From: an uncultured Lachnospiraceae bacterium
GTDB taxonomy: Bacteria; Bacillota; Clostridia; Lachnospirales; Lachnospiraceae
Length of the DNA stretch: 30,767 bases
Direction: 5' to 3'
Assembly (NCBI GenBank): GCA_910586025.1
Contig: CAJUIO010000037.1
Span: 1 to 30,767, forward strand
The translations under genes were made by a program, and so were the position numbers. Shown in pieces: positions 24,382 through 30,767 of this stretch (position 1 is its first letter; each line of letters starts with the position of its first letter). A model generated the notes under the pieces. It ran no database searches. It had not been told where the DNA came from and was given only the letters and a program-made list of their open reading frames with translations.

Positions 24382-27273
24382 TTATCGGCTCTTTTTCAGA
24401 TTATCTTTATACCTTTTCAACATTTTTTTCACATATTGGCCCGTGTAGGATGCCGGATTCTCCGCCACCTCCTCGGGAGTGCCCTTTGCGATTACCTGTC
24501 CCCCTCTGTCACCGCCCTCGGGCCCCATGTCGATAATATAGTCCGCAGTCTTGATCACGTCCAGATTGTGCTCTATGATCACGACCGTGTTTCCGCCGTC
24601 CGCAAGTCTGTGCAGAATCTCCACCAGCTTGTGCACGTCCGCAAAGTGAAGCCCCGTGGTCGGCTCGTCCAGAATGTAGATGGTTTTTCCGGTTCCTCTT
24701 TTGCTCAGTTCCGCGGCAAGCTTGATTCTCTGTGCCTCGCCGCCCGAGAGAGTTGTCGAGGGCTGCCCCAGCTTCACATAGGATAATCCCACATCATTGA
24801 GCGTCTCTATCTTCCTTTTAATAGAAGGAAGATTGTCAAAGAAGGGAACCGCCTCCTCCACCGTCATATCGAGAACATCATAAATATTCTTACCTTTATA
24901 TTTCACGTCCAGAGTCTCTCTGTTGTAGCGCTTTCCCCCGCAGACCTCACAGGGCACATAGACATCCGGCAGGAAATGCATCTCGATCTTGATAATTCCG
25001 TCGCCGCAGCAGGCCTCACACCTTCCCCCCTTCACGTTAAAGCTGAACCGTCCTTTCTTGTAACCCTTGGCCTTGGCATCCTGCGTGCTTGCAAACAGAT
25101 CCCGGATCTGGTCGAAAACACCCGTGTAGGTGGCCGGGTTTGAACGCGGCGTTCTTCCGATGGGAGACTGGTCAATGTCAATGACCTTGTCCAGCTGCTC
25201 AATCCCCTTTATCGCTTTGTGTCTGCCCGGGATGGTTCTTGCCCTGTTCAAATCCCTGGCAAGACGCTTATGCAGAATCTCATTTACCAGCGAGCTTTTG
25301 CCGGAGCCGGAAACACCGGTCACACAGGTTACAACCCCCAGAGGAATATCCACGGAAATATTTTTCAGATTGTTCTCCCTGGCCCCGCTCACCTTGATCC
25401 ATCCTGCCGGCTTTCTGCGGCTCTCCGGCACCGGTATCTGTTTTTCTCCGCTCAGATACTGTCCGGTGACGGACTCCTTCACCTGCATAATCTCCTGCGC
25501 CGTTCCGATTGCCACGACCTCCCCGCCGTGAGACCCCGCCCCGGGGCCGATATCCACCACGCAGTCCGCTTCCAGCATGGTATCCTCGTCATGCTCCACG
25601 ACAATCAGACTGTTCCCCAGATCCCGAAGATTCTTGAGCGTATTCAGAAGCTTGTCATTGTCTCTCTGGTGAAGTCCGATGCTGGGTTCGTCCAGAATAT
25701 AGCAGACACCCACAAGGCCGGATCCGATCTGCGTGGCAAGGCGGATGCGCTGTGCCTCCCCGCCCGAGAGCGTACCGGTGGCCCGGGAGAGAGACAGATA
25801 ATCCAGTCCCACATCAATCAGAAAGCCGACTCTCGCCTTAATTTCCTTAAGCACCTGCTGCCCGATGAGCATCTGCTGTTTCGCAAGCTGCATCTCCCTG
25901 AGGAAATCCGCAAGGCCGCTGATGGACATAGCCGTGATCTCATAAATATTCTTATCGCTGACCGTCACCGCAAGGGATTCCTTCTTGAGACGCATTCCCT
26001 TACATTCCTCACAGGGTGTTATTCTCATGAAGGTCTCGTACTCCTGTTTCATGATCTCAGAGGAGGTCTCCCGATATCTGCGCTCCACGTTTTTGACCAC
26101 GCCCTCAAAAGTAACGGGATATACACCCTCCCCTCTCTGTCCCTTATAGTGAACGCTTACCTCCCTGAAGCCTCCGTATATGACTTTATTCTGAATGTCC
26201 TCCGGCAGCTCCTCAAAGGGAGTGTCAAGGCTGAAACCGTACTCTGCGGCAAGCGCCTGCAGGATCGCATTGGTAAAGCTTCCCTCGTCCGTGCTGGACT
26301 GCCAGCCTATGACCTGAATGGCTCCCTGGGAAAGCCCAAGGCTCCTGTCGGGAATGATAAGCTCCGGATCAAACTTCATCTTATATCCGAGTCCGAAGCA
26401 CACAGGACAGGCTCCGAAGGGATTATTGAAGGAAAAGCTTCTCGGTTCGATTTCGCTGATGCTGATTCCACAGTCCGGGCAGGCAAAGCTCTGGCTGAAA
26501 TTAATGATTTCCCCGCCGATCACCTCCACCATCAAAAGTCCCTCCGCCAGTGCAAGCACACTCTCCACCGAGTCGGTCAGTCTCCTTTCAATTCCCGGCT
26601 TTACCACCAGCCTGTCCACTATGATCTCTATGTTATGCTTGATATTCTTATCCAGCTTGATCTCCTCCGAAAGCTCATAGAGATTTCCGTCCACCCGCAC
26701 CCTCACATAGCCGCTCCGCTTGGCACGGTCGAAGACCTTGGTGTGTTCGCCCTTCCTTCCTCTGACCACCGGGGCCAGAAGCTGAATCCTGCTTCCCTCC
26801 GGAAGCTCCATGATCTGATCCACCATCTGATCCACGCTCTGTCTCTTGATCTCCCTCCCGCAGCTTGTGCAGTGCGGGATACCAACCCTGGCATACAGAA
26901 GGCGGAAATAGTCATAGATCTCCGTGACTGTTCCCACGGTGGACCGGGGATTGCGGTTTGTTGATTTCTGATCAATGGAGATAGCCGGAGAAAGTCCCTC
27001 TATCTTTTCCACGTCAGGCTTTTCCATCTGTCCCAGGAACTGCCTTGCATAAGAAGAAAGGGACTCCATATATCGTCTCTGCCCCTCCGCATAGATCGTG
27101 TCAAAGGCAAGGGAGGATTTTCCGGAACCGGACAGGCCTGTGAGAACAACCAGCTCGTTTCTGGGAATATCCACGTCCAGATTTTTCAGGTTATGCTCGT
27201 TGGCCCCTCTGATTTTGATATATTCTCTGGGCCGTATCCTCGGCCCCTGTGTCTGTCTGTCTGCTAAGCTCAT
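24382..27273 (-). CDS. uvrA: Excinuclease ABC subunit UvrA
   Basis: Damage-recognising ATPase of nucleotide excision repair, acting as a dimer that loads UvrB. The 963-residue product has two ABC modules, each with Walker A (GLSGSGKSS at 46-54 and GVSGSGKSS in the second half) and LSGGEAQR signatures. Zinc modules are visible as CPDC...CPVC and CEAC...CEVC. The second one reads CEACCGDG, with an additional Cys where many UvrA proteins have Gln. The endings DEPSIGLHQRDN and DEPTTGLHFADV are also present. GAGGATGGGAA precedes the ATG. uvrA follows uvrB by about 22 nt, so they form an operon. Confidence 0.98.
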   Translation of the reverse strand: MSLADRQTQGPRIRPREYIKIRGANEHNLKNLDVDIPRNELVVLTGLSGSGKSSLAFDTIYAEGQRRYMESLSSYARQFLGQMEKPDVEKIEGLSPAISIDQKSTNRNPRSTVGTVTEIYDYFRLLYARVGIPHCTSCGREIKRQSVDQMVDQIMELPEGSRIQLLAPVVRGRKGEHTKVFDRAKRSGYVRVRVDGNLYELSEEIKLDKNIKHNIEIIVDRLVVKPGIERRLTDSVESVLALAEGLLMVEVIGGEIINFSQSFACPDCGISISEIEPRSFSFNNPFGACPVCFGLGYKMKFDPELIIPDRSLGLSQGAIQVIGWQSSTDEGSFTNAILQALAAEYGFSLDTPFEELPEDIQNKVIYGGFREVSVHYKGQRGEGVYPVTFEGVVKNVERRYRETSSEIMKQEYETFMRITPCEECKGMRLKKESLAVTVSDKNIYEITAMSISGLADFLREMQLAKQQMLIGQQVLKEIKARVGFLIDVGLDYLSLSRATGTLSGGEAQRIRLATQIGSGLVGVCYILDEPSIGLHQRDNDKLLNTLKNLRDLGNSLIVVEHDEDTMLEADCVVDIGPGAGSHGGEVVAIGTAQEIMQVKESVTGQYLSGEKQIPVPESRRKPAGWIKVSGARENNLKNISVDIPLGVVTCVTGVSGSGKSSLVNEILHKRLARDLNRARTIPGRHKAIKGIEQLDKVIDIDQSPIGRTPRSNPATYTGVFDQIRDLFASTQDAKAKGYKKGRFSFNVKGGRCEACCGDGIIKIEMHFLPDVYVPCEVCGGKRYNRETLDVKYKGKNIYDVLDMTVEEAVPFFDNLPSIKRKIETLNDVGLSYVKLGQPSTTLSGGEAQRIKLAAELSKRGTGKTIYILDEPTTGLHFADVHKLVEILHRLADGGNTVVIIEHNLDVIKTADYIIDMGPEGGDRGGQVIAKGTPEEVAENPASYTGQYVKKMLKRYKDNLKKSR

Positions 27274-27295
27274 TTCCCATCCTCATTTCTTTCTG

Positions 27296-29305
27296 TCACT
27301 TCTCATCCTCTTCCAGATCCTGAAGCTTTGTCTTCAGTTCCACCATCTTGTCCCGCAGCTCCGCCGCCATCTCAAAATTAAGATCGGCAGCCGCCTGTTT
27401 CATCTGCTTCTGTATCTTGGCAATGAGCTTCTCAAGCTCCTTCCGGTCCATGGATTCCGGATCCTTCTCGAACCTCAGCTCCTCCTTGGCTATTACCTTG
27501 GAAATGCTGATCAGATCCCTCACGGCCTTTTTGATCGTCTGAGGCGTGATTCCATGCTCCTCGTTATATTTCTGCTGTATCCCCCGTCTTCGCTGTGTCT
27601 CGTCAATTGCCGCCCGCATGGAATCCGTTATGTTATCGGCATACATGATGACGCGTCCCTCTGAGTTTCTTGCCGCGCGTCCCACCGTCTGTATCAGGGA
27701 GGTCTCTGACCGCAGAAATCCCTCCTTATCCGCATCCAGGATCGCCACCAGGGATATTTCCGGTATATCAAGTCCCTCCCGCAGCAAGTTGATTCCCACC
27801 AGCACGTCGAAGACATCGAGACGCATATCCCTTATGATCTCCGCCCTCTCAAGGGTATCAATATCGGAATGAAGGTACTTGACCCTCACCCCCGCATCCT
27901 TCATGTAATCGGTGAGATCCTCGGCCATACGCTTGGTAAGCGTGGTTACAAGAACCTTGTTATGCTTCTGTGTCTCAGCATTTACCTCCGAAATCAGATC
28001 ATCAATCTGGCCCTCCACAGGCCTCACTGATATCTCCGGATCCAGAAGTCCCGTAGGCCTTATGATCTGTTCTGTCCGGAACAGCTCGTGCTCCTCCTCG
28101 TATCTGGAGGGCGTGGCGGAAACAAACATCATCTGGTCAATATGCTGTTCAAACTCCTCAAAACAAAGCGGCCTGTTATCCAGAGCCGAGGGAAGCCGGA
28201 AGCCATAGTCCACCAGAGTGGTCTTGCGGGAACGGTCCCCTGTGTACATGGCCCCTATCTGGGGAATTGTTATGTGGGACTCATCTATGATAATCAGGAA
28301 GTCATTTCCGAAGTAATCCATCAGCGTATGAGGGGTTGCCCCCTCCGGCATAGCGTTCAGGTGTCTGGAATAATTTTCAATGCCGGAGCAAAAACCTGTC
28401 TCCCGAAGCATCTCAATATCAAAGTTGGTTCTCTCGGAAATCCTCTGGGCTTCCAGAAGCTTGTCCTCCCCCTTAAAATACCGGATTCTCTCCTCAAGCT
28501 CCGCCTCGATCGACCTGCAGGCAAGATTTATCTTTTCCTGGGGAACCACGTAGTGCGAGGCCGGAAAGATAGAAATGTGTTCCAGCAACGCATGTACCTG
28601 ACCGGAAAGAGGATCCGTCTCCGCAATCCTGTCGATCTCATCTCCGAAAAACTCAACCCGGATCAGACAGTCGCCGCCCTGAGCCGGATAGATCTCTACC
28701 ACGTCACCCCGCACCCGGAAGCATCCTCTCTGCAGGTCCATATCGTTTCTGTCATACTGGATATCGATCAGCTCCCGGATCACCTGATCCCTGTCCTTGG
28801 TCATCCCCGGTCTCAGGGAAACAATCATTTCCTTATAGTCATCCGGGCTGCCCAGGCCATAGATACAGGACACACTGGCCACCACGATTACGTCCTTTCT
28901 CTCGGAAAGGGAAGCCGTGGCGGAAAGGCGCAGCTTTTCAATCTCGTCATTGATCGAGGAATCCTTGGCAATGTAAGTGTCCGAGGAGGGCACATAAGCC
29001 TCAGGCTGATAATAGTCATAGTAGGAGACAAAATATTCCACTGCGTTACTCGGAAAATACTCTTTGAACTCACCATAGAGCTGGGCCGCTAATGTCTTAT
29101 TGTGCGCTATTACCAAAGTCGGCTTGTTCAGCTGTGCGATCACATTCGCCATGGTAAAGGTCTTGCCGGAACCCGTAACCCCCAGTAAAGTCTGGAATTG
29201 GTTGCCTTCTTTAAACCCTTTGACCAGGGCTTCTATGGCCTGGGGCTGGTCGCCGGTGGGCTTGTATTCGCTGTGAAGTTCGAACATTTTTTGTGCAGTT
29301 TGCAC
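27296..29305 (-). CDS. uvrB: Excinuclease ABC subunit UvrB
   Basis: Damage-verifying helicase-like subunit that joins UvrA and UvrC in excision repair. The product of 669 residues has Walker A GVTGSGKTFTMA (about 42-53), the beta-hairpin region SYYDYYQPEAYVPSSDTYI, helicase motifs such as DESHITIPQ, LLREGLDIPE and QTVGRAARN, and a C-terminal UVR motif (AAADLNFEMAAELRDKM). The start GTG at 29305 was chosen because GGAGG at 29314-29318 lies 8 nt upstream. The in-frame TTG at 29320 overlaps this ribosome site, and the ATG at 29287 is too far from it. The start codon lies inside an inverted repeat. A LexA-like box and complex repeats fill the leader. Confidence 0.97.
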   Translation of the reverse strand: MQTAQKMFELHSEYKPTGDQPQAIEALVKGFKEGNQFQTLLGVTGSGKTFTMANVIAQLNKPTLVIAHNKTLAAQLYGEFKEYFPSNAVEYFVSYYDYYQPEAYVPSSDTYIAKDSSINDEIEKLRLSATASLSERKDVIVVASVSCIYGLGSPDDYKEMIVSLRPGMTKDRDQVIRELIDIQYDRNDMDLQRGCFRVRGDVVEIYPAQGGDCLIRVEFFGDEIDRIAETDPLSGQVHALLEHISIFPASHYVVPQEKINLACRSIEAELEERIRYFKGEDKLLEAQRISERTNFDIEMLRETGFCSGIENYSRHLNAMPEGATPHTLMDYFGNDFLIIIDESHITIPQIGAMYTGDRSRKTTLVDYGFRLPSALDNRPLCFEEFEQHIDQMMFVSATPSRYEEEHELFRTEQIIRPTGLLDPEISVRPVEGQIDDLISEVNAETQKHNKVLVTTLTKRMAEDLTDYMKDAGVRVKYLHSDIDTLERAEIIRDMRLDVFDVLVGINLLREGLDIPEISLVAILDADKEGFLRSETSLIQTVGRAARNSEGRVIMYADNITDSMRAAIDETQRRRGIQQKYNEEHGITPQTIKKAVRDLISISKVIAKEELRFEKDPESMDRKELEKLIAKIQKQMKQAAADLNFEMAAELRDKMVELKTKLQDLEEDEK

Positions 29306-29308
29306 AAA
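29290..29308. repeat. Inverted repeat covering the uvrB start codon
   Basis: TTTGTGCA (29290-29297) and TGCACAAA (29301-29308) flank a 3-nt spacer and enclose the GTG start at 29303-29305. In RNA this 8-bp hairpin would hide the start codon but leave the GGAGG site free. Confidence 0.7.
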
Positions 29309-29354
29309 TACCACCTCCAAAATTCATAGTAAAAAAAGACGCGTATCGGACAAA

Positions 29355-29427
29355 AATTCGTCGTGGAACATTTTATTTTCGTCGTGGCCTTTGCTCAAAT
29401 TTTGGAAAAACAGGCCCACGACGAATT
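29355..29427. repeat. Competing direct and inverted repeats in the uvrB leader
   Basis: TTCGTCGTGG occurs twice in direct orientation (29357-29366 and 29378-29386 with preceding TTs), and its complement CCACGACGAATT once (29416-29427). In the - strand RNA the single arm can pair with the near copy (GGCCT extends the stem, with one bulged base) or with the far copy (12 perfect pairs, then TTTTTG). The two pairings are mutually exclusive. Confidence 0.7.
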
Positions 29428-29477
29428 CCGTTCACAATTTGCTGTTTTTGCAACTCAGCACACCTCCGTAATTCCAT
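29373..29477 (-). CDS. Possible small upstream ORF in the uvrB leader
   Basis: A 34-codon frame runs from ATG at 29477 to TAA at 29373. The better ribosome site (GGAGG, 29463-29467) lies 9 nt before an in-frame TTG at 29453, giving a 26-residue basic peptide, MQKQQIVNGIRRGPVFPKFE followed by QRPRRK. It overlaps the competing repeats. No homologue is recognised. It may be a leader peptide or chance. Confidence 0.3.
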   Translation of the reverse strand: MELRRCAELQKQQIVNGIRRGPVFPKFEQRPRRK

Positions 29478-29507
29478 ACGGACGGGACAGCACTAAAAAG
29501 CTTTTTT

Positions 29508-29536
29508 ATCTTACCACAAATCGTTAGATTTGTATA
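29508..29536 (-). promoter_or_regulatory. Candidate uvrB promoter
   Basis: On the - strand TATACA (29531-29536) and TAAGAT (29508-29513) are 17 bp apart, about 200 bp upstream of uvrB. The spacer contains most of an inverted repeat ACAAATC-GTTA-GATTTGT (29516-29533). Both hexamers are imperfect. Confidence 0.4.
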
Positions 29537-29546
29537 GATGCAAAAT

Positions 29547-29560
29547 CGAACTTTTGTTCT
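29547..29560. promoter_or_regulatory. LexA (SOS) box candidate upstream of uvrB
   Basis: CGAACTTTTGTTCT keeps the GAAC-N4-GTTC core of the Gram-positive LexA/DinR operator. It sits 11 bp upstream of the candidate uvrB -35. uvrB is an SOS gene in many Firmicutes, so LexA control of uvrBA is likely. Confidence 0.65.
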
Positions 29561-29574
29561 TTTTGTCTTTTCCA

Positions 29575-30767
29575 TCACACTGCATCCGGAAGAAATTCTG
29601 TTACGTCTACTACAATCTCCAGCAGTTCCTTTTTAAAGATTTCTGTTTCTTCCGGGTTTGGTAATACTTCTTTCATATACTCTTCTATTTCCGGCACTCC
29701 ATCCGCTATAATACCTCTATTATCGGCGTAAACATCCATTGTTATGAGTTCTTTCGCATGTCCCATGAGCTTTGATACCGCCTTCGGATTAAATGATTCT
29801 TTCAGCAAAAGCGTACAGTAGGTGCTGCGCAGGTCATGCCAACGGATATCCGGTAAACCATTTTCGGCAAGAAGCTGCTTATAATATTTGCAGTGAAACC
29901 CTTTGCTCCTTGCCCTGCCAAGTGTGGAACAACAAATATAATCCAAATCCTGAAACTCTTCTTTTCTGCGATTTCTGTTTTTTTCATATATTCGCCGTTC
30001 CTTTAAGATCGCTTCAAAGACATAATCGGGGATCGGGATTTCCCTGTAACTGGATCTTGTTTTTAATCCAACTTCCTGTTTCGTAAAAGTTTTCGGGGCA
30101 AAGTCTTCTCTTACCGTGTTATGTATCCTCCCCAGCTGGCGTTCCACTTTTAACGTGTGGTTGATATAATCTACATCTGAATATTTTACGCCATTGATCT
30201 CGGATCTGCGGAGCCCCATAAGCACATTGAACATCACCTGCATATGAATCGGTGTATCTTTGCTTTTTTCCAGCAGAATCTGGATCTGCTCCATAGTCAG
30301 TGTTTTCTGTGTATCGATATTCCTGGTCCTGAAGCCTGATTTCTGTTGTGTCCTTTCTGCTTTGGGAAGTCCTATTCCATCCACCGGATTTGCCAGGATC
30401 ACTTTGTTCGTTATCGCATAACGAAAAGAGACATTCATGATTGTTTTTACCTGCTCTGCCACCGACCTTGAGTAGTCTGCCTTGGTATTAAACAATTTCT
30501 GAACGTCTCCGCGGTTAACATCCATCATTTTTTTCTTACCCAAGATAGGAATGATGTGATTCTTTACTATCCCACAATAATTATAGTAAGTTTCGTAACT
30601 GTCAGTACGCTTTTTAATGTCTGTTTCCAGCCAGAATGTCATAAATTCAGCCACATCAACCTTTGCAAACACAACAAATGTTCCACTATATAATTCTGCG
30701 ATAGTCTTCTCCCTTGCCTTATTTGCTTCTTTCTCTGTTTTAAATCCCGACTTCTGCTGTGGCTTTT
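29575..30767 (-). CDS. Tyrosine recombinase/integrase, 5' end beyond the window
   Basis: A site-specific recombinase of the phage/ICE integrase type. Catalytic residues are visible: Arg in GLRRSEING, a Lys in GLKTRSSYREIPIP, HDLR in RWHDLRSTY, His in LMGHAKE, and the nucleophile Tyr in MDVYAD. A SAM-like core-binding domain precedes them (DVAEFMTFWLETDIKK through NPVDGIGLP). The frame has a GTG at 30672 but stays open to the right edge, and the upstream codons read SGFKTEKEANKAREKTIAEL, like an arm-type DNA-binding domain. So the true start is outside the window. Its base composition is visibly more A+T-rich than its neighbours. It ends 269 nt from uvrB and may mark the end of an integrated element lying to the right. 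Confidence 0.92.
   Translation of the reverse strand, partial: KPQQKSGFKTEKEANKAREKTIAELYSGTFVVFAKVDVAEFMTFWLETDIKKRTDSYETYYNYCGIVKNHIIPILGKKKMMDVNRGDVQKLFNTKADYSRSVAEQVKTIMNVSFRYAITNKVILANPVDGIGLPKAERTQQKSGFRTRNIDTQKTLTMEQIQILLEKSKDTPIHMQVMFNVLMGLRRSEINGVKYSDVDYINHTLKVERQLGRIHNTVREDFAPKTFTKQEVGLKTRSSYREIPIPDYVFEAILKERRIYEKNRNRRKEEFQDLDYICCSTLGRARSKGFHCKYYKQLLAENGLPDIRWHDLRSTYCTLLLKESFNPKAVSKLMGHAKELITMDVYADNRGIIADGVPEIEEYMKEVLPNPEETEIFKKELLEIVVDVTEFLPDAV

Noticed and set aside
29293..29496. A 67-codon + strand ORF opposite the uvrB leader.
   Set aside because: No ribosome site, no recognisable domain, and it is explained as the complement of the leader repeats.
30670..30672. GTG as the true integrase start.
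   Set aside because: The frame continues without a stop to the window edge and encodes an arm-binding-like segment, and no ribosome site precedes the GTG.

Overview
The window reads as chromosomal DNA of a motile, Gram-positive, low-to-mid G+C Clostridia, most likely a Lachnospiraceae. The reasons are the cdaA-cdaR-glmM order, the mbl-flhO-flhP flagellar trio, a ComF/TIGR03826 pair, a DUF1846 gene, SigmaA-type promoters and strong Shine-Dalgarno sites. The genus cannot be fixed from the sequence alone. Only three genes lie on the + strand (pyrG, an AraC-type regulator and a DUF3048 lipoprotein); the rest are on the - strand.

Layout, left to right. 1-3681: ftsH preceded by a DUF1846 gene (- strand). 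3822-5600: pyrG with its own promoter and a leader hairpin that looks like an attenuator. 5569-9378: a GDP-L-fucose cluster (gmd, a polytopic membrane protein, fcl), divergent from an AraC regulator at 9517-10353. 10354-10806: a DUF212 (YuiD-like) membrane protein. 11044-12207: a DUF3048 lipoprotein, closed by a bidirectional terminator. 12282-20996: a long same-strand array transcribed right to left: recD2, comF, a TIGR03826-like flagellar-region protein, two unknown membrane proteins, cdaA (c-di-AMP synthase), cdaR, glmM and HPr. 21118-24147: mreB/mbl, flhO (flgF-like), flhP (flgG-like) and a rod-binding protein. 24382-29305: uvrB-uvrA. 29575 to the right edge: a tyrosine integrase, cut by the window.

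Functionally the region joins envelope growth (GlmM for UDP-GlcNAc, CdaA/CdaR for c-di-AMP, MreB, and GDP-fucose for surface glycans), motility, DNA repair (UvrAB, RecD2), DNA uptake or recombination (ComF), and membrane protein quality control (FtsH).

The observations most worth a second look are: (1) comF appears frameshifted by one A in an A7 run just after its start; (2) the 269-bp uvrB leader carries a LexA-box-like palindrome, a small basic upstream ORF, one repeat arm that can pair with either of two direct repeats, and a hairpin over the uvrB start codon, all beside an integrase; (3) pyrG has a promoter followed by a terminator-like hairpin but lacks the G-rich transcript start of the Bacillus mechanism; (4) two unrecognised membrane proteins sit directly upstream of cdaA. 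No rRNA, tRNA, CRISPR array or insertion sequence was seen. No gene-free stretch exceeds 300 bases.
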